DNA from: Agriotes lineatus
Taxonomy: Eukaryota; Arthropoda; Insecta; Coleoptera; Elateridae
Length of the DNA stretch: 64,000 bases
Direction of reading: 5' to 3'
NCBI GenBank assembly: GCA_940337035.1
Contig: OW679197.1
Coordinates: 34,043,219-34,107,218, forward strand
Part shown: piece by piece, positions 10,277 through 21,560 of the stretch
Layout: each line of letters starts with the position of its first letter
How positions within the stretch are numbered: the first letter of the stretch is position 1
Made by a program: the position numbers and the translations under genes
Notes under the pieces: generated by a model
What the model was told of the DNA's origin: nothing
Seen by the model: the letters and a program-made list of their open reading frames with translations, nothing else
Databases searched by the model: none

Positions 10277-10814
10277 AATATCAGCTCACATTACTGTTCT
10301 AGTTTAAAATTAAGATATGACCAAAAGTATCTACAGAATATCGGAACAGTAAATGTCAGTGCTTTAAATTATACACAGAAATCAACTTTAAAAATATTGA
10401 TGCCGAACGTTGTTAGTAGCATCAGCTGTGAGCTCAACCACAACAAATGATTAAGATAAATTATGACGAGGAGTTGAGGTAATATTTTATAAATTTCAAA
10501 TAATTCCTACAACTGTCTATAGGAGCTGAATGAAGTTAATAATGTCTCTAGTTTGTTGTTGAAATGCTGGGACACAATTACACGGATTTTGTCGATAAAG
10601 CTATTTAGCCCAAACACAAATTTTGAGTAAGTTTCTCTTTTTTGCGAACGTGTCGAAAGTTATAACTTTTTGCAAAGTTTCTAGTGTCAAAAATGACTGT
10701 ATATAGCACTTTTAATTTTAGTTATCATTGGTTCAACTGAATATAGAAAAACCTAGAACATTTAATGCAATATGGTAGAAAAAACGTCACCTTAGTAAAT
10801 GTTTATATATCTAT
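10277..10814. other. Spacer between two DNA transposons
   Basis: AT-rich. It contains only one short open frame (66 codons, 10250-10450), which begins inside the long inverted repeat and has no family resemblance. Nothing else recognised. Confidence 0.5.
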
Positions 10815-10816
10815 TA

Positions 10817-12580
10817 TGGTTCTCCTATGGAAATAGTGAAATAAATATTTTGATAGTTAGCTATGAAATTTTAGGAGGCATGTCTATTAGTAAATCAGAA
10901 AACCAAAATATTATAACCTGACAAGACACTAATGACAGTGACATTTGCTAAATTATAATTATTCACAAATTCTGTTAGACATGGAAAAAGGTTAAAATTT
11001 GTCAGCAAAACGAATTCATTTTTCGGAAGCTGCAAAGTTGACAGTGAAACGTGTGTACGATTCTGTTTTAGATAAAAAATTTAAGAATCCTTTAACATTA
11101 ACTGCAGTCTAACAAAAGTTCCTATATCTACTGTTGCTAATATAGTTTCCTAACAAATGTTTAAACGAAAAGCTCAACAACCAAGAAATGTTCTTAGTAA
11201 ATTAACTGATACGGCAAAATTAGCAATCAGGGATGTACGAAAATAAAGAAGTACCACCTACTATAAACCAGATTCAAACAAAATTAGTGGATTACGACAC
11301 TGATTTTTTGTATAAAAGTGATACTTTACGGTGTGTTCTAAGGATATGCGTTTTACTTATAAAAAATCAATAAAAGACTCAAGATAATGGAATCTCTTAT
11401 ACCTACTACTCACAAAATCGAATTTATTGCTTCTATAAGAAAATTTAGATCAGAAGGGAAAGAGATTTTTATTTAGACGAAACCTGGTACGATACCCATG
11501 GTATTACACAGAGACGATGGGTGGATTCATCAAAAAAATATTGTTTGGATACTCCGGTTTCTCTTGACAAACGTGTTATAATGTTGCATGCTGGAAGTAA
11601 AAATGGATGGGTTGATAGAGCACTGATACCCTCTGCTAAAAATATTAAAAATAGTTCTGCAGATTACCACTGCGATATGAATGCAGAATTTTTTGAAAGC
11701 TGATTTAAAAATACATTGATACCAAAATTACTAAAAAATTCAGTAATAGTTATAGATTATGCTTCGTATCGCAGCCGTCAAGAAGAGAAAATTCCAAATT
11801 CAAATAGTAAAAAATGTGAAATTATATAATTTATGCAACGACATGGTTTAGAAGTACCAGCAAAATCTACAAAATTCTTGTGTTTAAAAACAATTTCTGA
11901 AAAACGGTATTCAAAATCTTACTTTATGGATAATTTTGCTCAAAAACATGGACATACGGTATTAAGATTAAAACCGTATTACTGTATACTAAATCCCATT
12001 GTCTGGAGCCAGTTAAAACACAAAGTTCGAGCTTTAAATACTTCACCATATTTGAGCAATACGGTTTTAGATCATATTATGCTAGCAGTAAATTAAATTG
12101 ATACTTGCTTTTGGAATGAATGTGCACAACATGTTATTGATATTGAAAATTCTTATTCGAGCAACGTAGAAGTTTCCCAATTAATAACAGATGTTAATGA
12201 TGAAAGCGATACTTCAGACTTTGCCGAATACAATGACTACTAACCTATTTTTAATATAGTTTAGTTTTTCTTAATTGTTTGTTACTGTTTTACTATGCAT
12301 TAATTTTATTCAATTATATGTTACATAAATATTATATACTGCCAAGTGTCATTGTAGCATTTTCTAGTATGTTTTGTATTTATTCAGTTTTTAATTTATA
12401 AAAAATGTTTATAATTACAAACGCAAAATAGCAGACCAAAAATTTAAGGTTAGGTTCTATTTGTCACTAGTGTTGTGAGGTTATAATATTTTGGTTTTCT
12501 GATTTAATAATACACATGCCTCCTAAAATTTCATAGCTAACTATCAAAATATTTATTTCACTATTTTCATAGGAGAACTA
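10817..12580 (+). mobile_element. Tc1/mariner-superfamily DNA transposon with about 118-bp inverted repeats
   Basis: A complete-looking 1764-base element. The left repeat 10817-10935 and right repeat 12463-12580 are inverted copies with only a handful of differences over about 118 bases. They share ttctcctatg at the ends, then aatagtgaaataaatatttt and gatagttagctatgaaattt. A TA dinucleotide flanks both ends (10815-10816 and 12581-12582), the target duplication expected for this superfamily. A decayed DDE transposase runs on the plus strand inside. Confidence 0.82.
10981..12243 (+). pseudogene. DDE transposase (DDE_3 type), decayed
   Basis: A helix-turn-helix-like start (FSEAAKLTVKRVYDSVL, near 11020-11070) is followed by the catalytic core. 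LDETWYDTHG at 11479-11508 carries the first Asp. RVIMLHAGSKNGWVDRALIP is at 11572-11631. VIVIDYASY near 11750 carries the second Asp, where DNAxYH is usual. GHTVLRLKPYYCILNPI near 11955 corresponds to the usual PYxxxLNPIE motif, and the third acidic residue is not clear. Breaks include a TAA early (about 10993), a frameshift near 11462, TGA at 11701-11703, TAA at about 11827 and TAA at 12094-12096. The frame ends with an acidic tail at 12243. Function in life: excision and insertion of this element at TA sites. Confidence 0.75.
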
Positions 12581-12582
12581 TA

Positions 12583-13540
12583 CCATCGTAGAAGTATTGC
12601 ATGCAACATGAACAAAAATGTACTTGTGGTACTTGGCATGTTGTCCACGGCGAGTGCCATAAACACAAACTTTTTGCTCTTGATACATATGGAGCTGTTT
12701 CTTTAATCAATGAAATACATAAGTGTAATTATTGCAGCCTTCTGAAAGAAATTGGGCGAATACAATTTCCAAGGTTTTGGTAACTATTTTTGTCCTAGTT
12801 TTCTCAGTTCTATCAGATGGCAAATGAGTAAGGAAAGCATACATTAAAGTATTCTGGCATTATATTATTAGTTAACGTTTTACATATTTTATTGAAAATT
12901 GAAAATCCGTGGTCTGTTGTAATTTATAATATTCTATCTGTTGTAATGTGCCGTCAAATACCGAAATTGAAAGGAACGCTAGGATCCCTGTAAGTGGGAC
13001 ATTTGGAAAAACAGTTGGATACTCTGGGGACACACTGGTGGGCGGTAGCTTAGAGATTGTTGGCGAAGGTATCATGATGTTAACCATCTTCCATTGCCCG
13101 GAAAATAATTATGTCTAAGTTGCAATCATACCCTTTTTGGTAAACTTCTGTAGCACTTCCCCTGTTATCAGATCGTGCAGAAAGATTTTTAGGGTTCGGT
13201 TTGTTTCATGATATTTTCACATATTTTACTTCTTTATAGCTGAAGATTTTTACAGATGATCCATCTGGTATGGTGCATTCAAAAAACTTTCGATATCAGC
13301 GTTTTTTTCAATAGTCTATATTATTTTGAAGGGCTTGTATATTCTTGAAAGCGGATTTGCGGATAACTTGAGCAGAATAAGTTCTCATTCCTTGATACCA
13401 TTAACAAACAATATAAATCAAGAGCGCAAATAAATAATTGAATAACAATATTTGGATTTCTGAAAGAAGGCCGAAATCAGTTACTTTGTGTCATTATAGG
13501 TATATTGAGTTTCTAACAGCATTCGTATATTACATATGTG
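12583..13540. other. Non-coding stretch
   Basis: Two short open frames (60 codons at 12601, 71 codons on minus ending at 12872) show no recognisable protein family. Nothing else supported. Confidence 0.5.
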
Positions 13541-13544
13541 GCGC

Positions 13545-14262
13545 CGTATTTGGCTTCCCAATTTTCCCCTCTATATATCACTCTTCGTCTTGCCTAAGTC
13601 TTTTCATTGTGTAAGCGATCTTCCCCTTTTTCTATATTCCGAAGGGATTAATTGTTATAGTGCTTTAGGGCATATGTTGTTCTCCATACGCTCGAAGTAT
13701 CCGTACCATAAGTGCCGCTTGGGTCCTAGTGTCCAGTGTAGTTTTCTGTACTTTCATATATGTTCCTATTGTTTCATTTCTTTCATGGTCAATTCTGGAT
13801 GTGCCACTGCTTGTTTGAGGAAAATCCATTTTCATTGCAAGTCTTGCTTTGTTTTCCTCTATTCTTCTTTATTTTATTTTAGGTTCCCTCTTGTTTATTT
13901 CACGAAGGATTAAGCGCAGCTCTCTATGCATCTTCCAGGTGGTCTTACAGGCGGTCGTTTTACAAGTGCTTTCTTAGGTTTACATACCTTTGCTATTTTA
14001 TCTTCCTCCATCCTGTTTATGTCGTCCTCGTTCCATTGTCGTTTCCGTTTTTTACCCCTTGACCACGTACCATTTCTAATGGTTGTGTTGGTTTGTCTGT
14101 CGTGCAGTGTAATTCGCAATATAGCACGGGGTGTTTTCTTTTCAAAATGTTGTGTCTTCTATTTAGTCTTCTTGATTTTAGTAAAGCTGTCTCTGGCACA
14201 TGTTAACACAGGATGTACTACTGCTTCATGTATTTTTACTTTCTTGTCAACATTCATATAGT
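13545..14262 (-). pseudogene. C-terminal remnants of non-LTR reverse transcriptase
   Basis: Reading the minus strand from 14262, short frames give KIHEAVVHPVLTC, then EKKTPRAILRITLHDRQTN, then KRKRQWNEDDINRMEEDKI. These match the order seen after the LINE active site (x-IY-x-VIRPVLTYGSETW, FERKILR-x-I, RGRP-x-x-RW-x-DDI). Farther on (about 13735-13560), another frame gives WYGYFERMENNICPKAL and KRGRSLTQ, which resembles the RWYGHV-x-RM...KRGRP tail of a related group. Many stops and frame changes are present. No active-site part remains. It may be one decayed tail or two overlapping ones. Confidence 0.55.
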
Positions 14263-14339
14263 TATTCCTTCATATTGTTTGCTAGAGGTATTCGAATACT
14301 TTCATAGCTTCTTGTGACTGTGTATTGCTTCGCTATATA

Positions 14340-14640
14340 CAGGGTGTCCCAGAACTGCCTCCCACCCATTAGTCATAGATTTCTTAGGTTATTGTAATTC
14401 GATTAAACCTAATAGACCTTAGTGCAAAGTCTCTCTAGTAAGAAGTTGTAGGGCGTTGAAGTAAAAATTTTTATTTCTTATTTTTATGTTAATTTCTACA
14501 AATGTAAAGATACCGATTTGAATTTTGGTATACACGCGCTCTATTATGTACTGCATTAGTAAAAAATGTTTGATACATTAGACTTTACTGTAGGAGGCGC
14601 CTTACCTATATCTGAAAACTCTTTTAGCTATAACTTTGTT
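14340..14640. mobile_element. Solo mariner-type terminal fragment
   Basis: cagggtgtcccagaactgcc follows a TA at 14338-14339. It is the kind of outer end (cagggtgtccc) found on many insect mariner-like elements, and it resembles the agggtgtctctgaa end at 7425. No transposase or partner end was found, and the right limit is a guess. Confidence 0.4.
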
Positions 14641-17640
14641 ACTTATAACATTTATTTAAATTTAGGTTATTATCAGAAAGAAAACTAAAAAGCGTAAGAA
14701 TAAAGTACTCCCAGTTCATAAGCGTGAAAGGAACCGTTTATCTTAAAATGCCCATCAAAGGTTTTTGGTTGACATTAAGACGTGTAATTATCAAATGACC
14801 ATGATCACAAAAACAATGGGTAATGATTATGATCTAGTAAACAACAATAATAAATCAATTAATGAGGTCGGTGACGGTGACGGTAACACAAAATAATCGA
14901 AATCCCAATGTGATTGTTTGCTCCCGAATCTAGGTTGGAAGATGATATGCTAATCGCAACTTGAATTGAAGGGAGATATCTCAAAAATACATTTATCGGA
15001 CGCAGGTTCTTTGATAAGCTGTAACCTGTTATCAATAGAAATAGACATAGAGGCGAAGCAATTAACGTGATATATATTTTTAGCACATGCAGACACATGA
15101 TCTAAAAGAGCACTTTCTCGAACCGAGATGAAATATTGAAGGTATGATATGTAAAGGCAATGTAAGTGAGTAATTAAGGCGAATCCAATACCAAATCCAC
15201 GATTTGCATACGTAGCCTTCACAGCATAACGTAGGTATGCTAATTTCAAATATAAGCGTAACGCATAAATAAAGAACGCTTAAGGTACGCAGGAAATTCA
15301 CATAAAAGTCACTAATACAGCAATATATAGAAAAAATTTAAATCCGGCACAAACAGGGGAATTTATATATTAGAAGCTAATAAAATTATTCACGCTAATC
15401 CATTTTGAACTGCGGAAAAATATTTAGTTAAAGGAAATCACGGTTGTAGCTTATCTGTTGAATCTAGCGTCCTAAGAAAACTACTGCGAAATAAAAGTCA
15501 AAATAAGAGAAAATCCCAACTAGAAATTTCAGTCTGTTTACCATAACCATAATCCAAAAGGATCTCTAAAAGATTCTCGAAAATCCATAATATCCCGAAA
15601 TTTTCTAATATATATACGAAATATATAAACTAGAAACCTAAATCCATGAACTAGAAACCAATATCTAGATAGCTCTGAAACAATAAGAAGCGATTTGCTT
15701 CAGTGTGGAGTGCATTCGGAATAGCTCACTTCAGATAATTGGCTTAACGATCCGTTTTCAGTTTCAGGTACCGAAATAAGGCTATGTTAACTTATCAAAA
15801 ATCATCTAAAGTGAGTTGAGAAATGAGCAAGAACAAATTGCCAACATATGCTTTACGACAAAACTGACCAAAACAACGCTACCAGGCATATATCCACTGC
15901 ATGCTGTATTTAAATATTCCAGGTAACTAACAACAAGGTTAGGGAAAATAACGAAGATACAACAACTACTAAATTACAAATTTCTCACAAAGAGGGAGTT
16001 GCGAGATCACTAAAATTTGAAATAGCTTGTTCTTACAAACCCAAGCCGAAAGTCGTTCAATTACAACAAAAGGAAATCGATAATCCAAAAGTGGGGATCG
16101 ATAAGCGGATTTACCACCACAGTGGGGCGAAATAACCCTAGAAAACTTGAGTGCAGAAGAAACTCATTAAGTAAGTTCGCTAAGACTCAAGATGGCGAGA
16201 CAAATACCTTCACGAAATAACATAGATGATATGCAAACTTCAACAGAAAATGCTTAGAAAGTATGAGATATCAAGCAGATTCGATCAAATGAGCCAAAGC
16301 ATGTAATAACGGAATTATATTCGAAGGAAAGTTGCACCTGCGTGACAAGAGACACTGCCTATTACAATCTGCTGCAAGCATACATGCTTAGTGAATATAC
16401 CAAAAATCACTAACGGTGTACGAGCATATACACAACCTCCAAAGGTCACTTGATTGATTTGAAATAGGTAATTATCAAACTGACGAAACTAATTAACCAA
16501 AATAACGTTTTCCGCGGGGTCTGACAAAACCACGAAACATCAGATTACTCGAGTTGAGAGAATATGAGAACGCAAACTATAACGGCGGAAATTTTCAACT
16601 TAAAAGTAGCTGAAAAAAAGTTATTCCTCAAGCAAAACCTAGCAATTAAGTAACCGTTAGGGAAAACTGTAGGCGAGGTAAATCACTAACGCTAACTGTT
16701 GGAAATAAAGTAAAAATTCTAAGTGCTTACCTCAACATAAACGTAACAATAGGTACATAAATGTCAGGTTCCCATACATAATCTATTAAGTGCTGATTTT
16801 GACTTCCGGTTATGCCTTCTCGAGTATCGAGTTGTTGATTAGTATTAAGGAACAACGATTTCGATATGATACATTTCCAATGGAAATCAAAAGCGAACTG
16901 GCATAGAAAACCCTATTTTGTGCTTATGACTGATTACTTATATAAATACGAACATTCATATGTCTGCTTGTTCGTATAGAAACTACATAGAGATAGATTG
17001 GAGACCCTATTTCCAGAAATTTCTACAGGTGGGAGAAAATCTGAGAAATAATATTTGATTGGCAAGTAATTAAAAAAAGGTCAATTATAATCGATTCAAA
17101 AACATCTGGTATTTTGGAATTAAGAATTTCTACAAAAATGTAACTATGCGTTTCTGCTAACATACGATTGTGCGTTATTTGAGGTACGGTACTTGGATCA
17201 CATCGACCTAAATTTAGACTTAGATAAAGTAATGTTTCCACTCTGAAATTCGAAATTTTTCTTCACCTACTCGTAAGTCGCTAAACACCAAGTGAACAAC
17301 GTGTATATAGAATCATCTCCCACTTGACTTACCTTAAACATGAATGCATTATGATTGAGTATAAGCCCGATGTATGTATTTGTATTAAATATTACGAGTA
17401 TATACTATAGTTAGTAAGATTCTCCATGTAGTATAATTTTTAAACTTTAGGCAATAAACGATTGTGAGGACAAATTCTGGTGAGGATAGCTTCCTACGCC
17501 CTTTCCAGTTGCCAATTCTTTTATATATCGAGCTCCCTAGTTCCCGAGTACCCTTTCGTAGCATGCGAACGGGAATGATTCTGTTATTAGTCACCAAACA
17601 GGTAGAAAACGAATGTGCAGAAAACAATTTTTCTTCGCTT
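14641..17640. other. Non-coding AT-rich stretch
   Basis: Only short overlapping frames (for example 73-99 codons on minus at 14950-15301) with unremarkable composition and no family resemblance. A short 11-base unit (aactagaaacc) recurs around 15628-15661. No gene supported. Confidence 0.5.
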
Positions 17641-18370
17641 AATGGTCCCCGAGCATAGTCGCCTTGGAAGGAATAAAACGCCAGCAGCTTATTTCGTGCT
17701 TTCAATTTCCATACCTCCGAAATATCCTTTGTGCCGGTTAGTTGGGCCAGGACAAGCGGCGGGTAGCGAATCCTTTTCGCTGGGTGTTACGGCAGGGTTA
17801 AGTAGAGCGTGAATGCGATATCGGGGCTCTGCAGCTGAAGAACTGTGCTTTGGCTGAGAGCAATGCTATGTATCTGTCTGCGACAGTAATGGAGATAGCC
17901 CACTAACGCGCCACTCGGGTATATGGCTCGTGATTTTGATATGGTTACGATGATATATCCATAAGAGATATCTAAAAGGAGCTTTGTTATTGTGAGATGC
18001 GAGCGCCCTCCTCGGGCGCTACTTAGACCTAGTTAGCCGCCCTCCGCGGAGAGTATGTGTTTACTAGGACTAGGAATTTGAATTCCCGTTTAAATAGATT
18101 TGGCCCTAGCCTGTGGCGACTAGACACGCACAACGCACTCCAGCCGGTTGATTAAATTGGACTTGGAACAACTAGTGACAAATTGTCTAACAACGTTAAC
18201 GCGGGATAACGCTGCGCTCCGGAGGAAGGTGCGCCTCCCTCTCAGAACTTCCCAAATTTCGATTCTCGAGGAGTAACTTGTAATACTTCGGTAAAGATTC
18301 TCAACGCTGTTGACAGGACCGTCGCCGGAAGCACGTCAGGAGATGCTCAGCCTACCTTAGAATGCATAGC
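17640..18370. other. GC-rich island of unknown nature
   Basis: Clearly richer in GC than its surroundings. It contains a hairpin-capable gcgccc...gggcgc (about 18002-18020), ccgccctccgcgg (about 18039-18051) and, on the minus strand, a TATA-like ctatttaaacgg near 18099. There is no long open frame. It could be a promoter or first-exon region of a host gene, an LTR fragment or another repeat; the sequence does not decide. Confidence 0.3.
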
Positions 18371-19630
18371 ACTTTCTATATCCTGGTACCTAATAGTAAT
18401 CGAAAATTAATCACAAGGTTGAACTTGAGACATTTACAAAAATATATGAATTATCAGTGGAATATTTGCCAAAAAGATCGCCATATTGAGCTTAGAGTGT
18501 AATTTTTTTAAGAACTATGGAATGAATTATTATAGTCCTGTTAATGTAATCATGGAGGCAATTCAATTGAAATTCTAAATTCTGTTATAAATAAGTGAAT
18601 TTGCAACTTTTAATTCTATTAATATATGTATCAAGCAATTATAGTTTACACACATATGCGATTGGATCAACTTTTATATGAAGTAGCATGTGAACCCCCA
18701 AGAAGCCACAAACTACTCAATGGTAGCATCCTAACTCAAGTACTGTTTTGTTACATCAAAACCAGTGTGTGTAAAAGCAGGTTTTTAAAGAATAAAGCAA
18801 ACATGATCTAATTTCGTCAGCTTGTCGCACCTGTATTAGCAAATTTGTTAAACAAGCATCAGGTAAAATATAGCATTCATGAAAGTGCTCGATAGCACCG
18901 TCGTAACTCTTTATATTAGACACAATTAGCTCAAGCAGAATGCGGGGGGAGGGGGGTCATAAGCATACATAGTATATAATTAATCCATATAATTTCTGAT
19001 CCTAGAGATATTGGCACCAGGTTCAATAACTTACCGTAATTCCTTCCGTCGGATCACACGATGTAAATAAGTTCTGATGAAAGACATACTATAAGAAGAC
19101 ATCAAATCCGTGATTGTTAATCAAGCAAAATGATGAAGGTCGCGAATACGGTCTTCGAATAGGTCTTCTCGCAAGCAACACTCTTACATAATTATATGTC
19201 ATTTTCAACACACAATCTATAATCGTTGGATAAAGCATACGACTGTGTATAAGAAAATTTAAAAAAAGGGAGACACTTTACAGGAGCATTCTACGGTAAA
19301 AAATAAATCAAAAAGTTATATAAACCTGTGTTTGCGTATTAATCATTTTTATGATATTAAGCTTGACGGTTTTAATGCAGTTAATTTTACATGAATTTCA
19401 TGCTAACAAACTAAACTCTTAATACAGACTGGAGTAGATGTTCAAACTGTCCTTCTTGTGATTCCATCATAAAAATCATATCCGGTTTTCAGGAAAAGAA
19501 AGATTCACCATTGCGTTACTAAAACTGAGTTTGACTTATCTCCATAATAGTTTAATAGTGCACTCAGTTGATTAACAACTTCACTGAGTAATTTTAGTAA
19601 CATTATTCACGCCTTCAAGCAACGTTAACC
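18371..19630. other. Non-coding stretch
   Basis: AT-rich DNA with one 61-codon frame (18626-18811) lacking any family resemblance and a short G-run near 18942-18957. Nothing else recognised. Confidence 0.5.
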
Positions 19631-19894
19631 ATTTTATTTGTTCCTCACTTGTAAACATCAATTTATCAAGTCACTGTATTCACCTTGAAAATGTTTCTTA
19701 ACTGGCTAGCCAGTAAATTTTTTACTGGCTAGCCAGTTATATTTTACAAGCGTGCTCATAGATAAATGATAGCGTGCAAAGCCAGAGTTGTCTTCCTTAG
19801 ATGTGTCATATTGATGAATTTAGTTGCTTGTCAATTTGACATTTTGAATAAATGGTAAATTTCTAGTTATTTACAAGTGAGGAACAAATAAAAT
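19631..19894. mobile_element. MITE with 25-bp terminal inverted repeats and an internal palindrome
   Basis: attttatttgttcctcactt begins the left end (19631-19655), and its exact inverse closes the right end (19870-19894). The 264-base length, perfect ends and lack of coding fit a non-autonomous DNA transposon. No target duplication is obvious. It encloses the 39-base palindrome at 19700-19738. Confidence 0.65.
19700..19738. repeat. Nested perfect palindrome
   Basis: An 18-base arm (aactggctagccagtaaa) and its exact inverse are separated by ttt. Each arm itself contains the self-complementary actggctagccagt, so the site can fold in more than one way. Confidence 0.85.
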
Positions 19895-19909
19895 ATTCAA
19901 CAATACACA

Positions 19910-20007
19910 CCAGGTAACCATTTTTACTGGCTCAAGGATATGACAGGCTCGCCTAACGGCTCGCCAGTCATCCCAATCCTATCGCCAGTAAAAACTGTTT
20001 TACCTGG
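19910..20007. repeat. Imperfect foldback repeat with ACTGGC arms
   Basis: ccaggtaaccatttttactg at 19910 pairs with cagtaaaaactgttttacct ending at 20005. The internal part has further gctcgcc units. It shares the ttttactggct motif with the palindrome at 19700, so both may derive from one family. Confidence 0.6.
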
Positions 20008-21060
20008 CTTGTAATGTTAAATACTATAACCATGATTTTCCAGATTTCATACTATGTAATAGAAATTATGTTTGTTTATTAGAACTTTTAATTTATTTTT
20101 CATGATAGAATGCTTCTGCGACCTTTATCCCCTTATTCTAGAAACACTCGGTATAATTAATTTAACCTGTTTACTATTCCTATTACAAATAAAAACATAA
20201 CACGAAGTCGAAGGATTTATATGTTACAAACAAATGTAAACAGTGAGTGACGGATAATAATACCTCGACAGAAAGCTTCAATTTGAAAACGACAGGCAGT
20301 ACATTAGTTCAAGCCGGCGCGAGTTAGTTTCTTCAACGTGCCTAATTCTGCATAGATGTAACGTCAATTATTTCTAGGAAAAAATCTGAAGAATTCAGGG
20401 ATGCACGTGTCCACTTAATATCTTCAGCGAGCGCGTTTTGTAATTCAAGCGTCCGCGGACACTTTCTTCGGCGAAAACGCTGAGGCCTTGCTCTGGTGTA
20501 GATATCTCGAAGCAATAACGTGCGCTTGCAAGCACATCAACCACATCAGTAATCCAAATAAGCGAAAGAAAAGCGGGAAAACGGAAATTGACAACGAAAA
20601 CAAAAGAGCCTTAGATTCTGGGTAGCCCATGGGTATTTTACTTGAAAAGAAGAACTACTGTGTCCCGAAGTAATCAGATAGCTGCAGTCCAACAACAAGA
20701 CCAAGACTGGCCTTGTGAAGGCGGTTTCGACGGGAGAAATCCGCACGTTATGTGACACTAAAAAATCCAGCACAAACACGTCGTATAACTTTAGAAGCAA
20801 ATTGCAGAAGTCTTCGGATTCACATTCATATTCAGCATTTTGGTGGCAAAAACGTGCCACTTTTAAATCCAAAGGTTGCTAAATTAATTAAGTGACCCGA
20901 AACACATTCCTGTGTTCTATATTATTGAATCTGCTCCTAACTCGAGTGATTTTTTAATCGACGCTTTCGGAGTGTAATAATCTCCATTGCTGTTCTAAGA
21001 TGTTAAACGTTGTGTACAGTATCTGTAAAACAGAGGTGTATAATTATGTTCTTGCTCTTC
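20008..21060. other. Non-coding stretch with two overlapping unassigned frames
   Basis: On minus, frames of 108 codons (20546-20872) and 61 codons (20445-20630) overlap in different phases. Neither shows a recognisable domain. Around 20200-20500 the DNA is slightly more GC-rich. I do not call a gene. Confidence 0.4.
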
Positions 21061-21239
21061 ACCTGTGCCTTAAAACCTTATTAAAAAAACGTTTGAAGAG
21101 GAAAATGCTGGAATAATGCCTAACAATAATGCGTCCATAAGTAATAGTACTAAATATGCCTTAAATGCTATAATAACGGCTGATAAAATTTCTGTTGAAG
21201 AATGGATCATGTAATGTCTATATGCAGATACCCAGAGAT

Positions 21240-21560
21240 ACGAGCTAAAAGTAAAAAAGGACGGTATCAAGCAAAATGGCGAAAGCTATCTCTATTAAAA
21301 TGGCAAGTATATTATGCACTTGCCATTTAAGCATGAAAACTCAAACTTGTGTCTCACGATGTTATATTTCTGCATTACTATATACGGAATGGAAGTATAG
21401 ACATTAAAAACATAAAATAGATCTGTAGGCATATAAAGAACGATATAATCTGCTGCAGTTGACAATGTGGAGAAAATATCTGGCAAAAATGGCATTAAAA
21501 GGCATCGAACGTCGTAATTATATTGCTCCCCCATAGACCTATTTAGCACCAAAAAATAAA
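21240..21560 (+). pseudogene. Possible relic of a LINE reverse transcriptase tail
   Basis: Plus-strand frames give LSMKTQ, CYISALLY and, after a shift, YGMEV-stop-TLKT. This resembles the S-x-x-LYG-x-E-x-WTL motif found downstream of the active site in many insect LINEs. The stretch is short and riddled with stops, so chance is possible. Confidence 0.25.

Noticed and set aside
20445..20872. Overlapping minus-strand frames of 108 and 61 codons
   Set aside because: They overlap in different phases with no domain, repeat composition or splice context.
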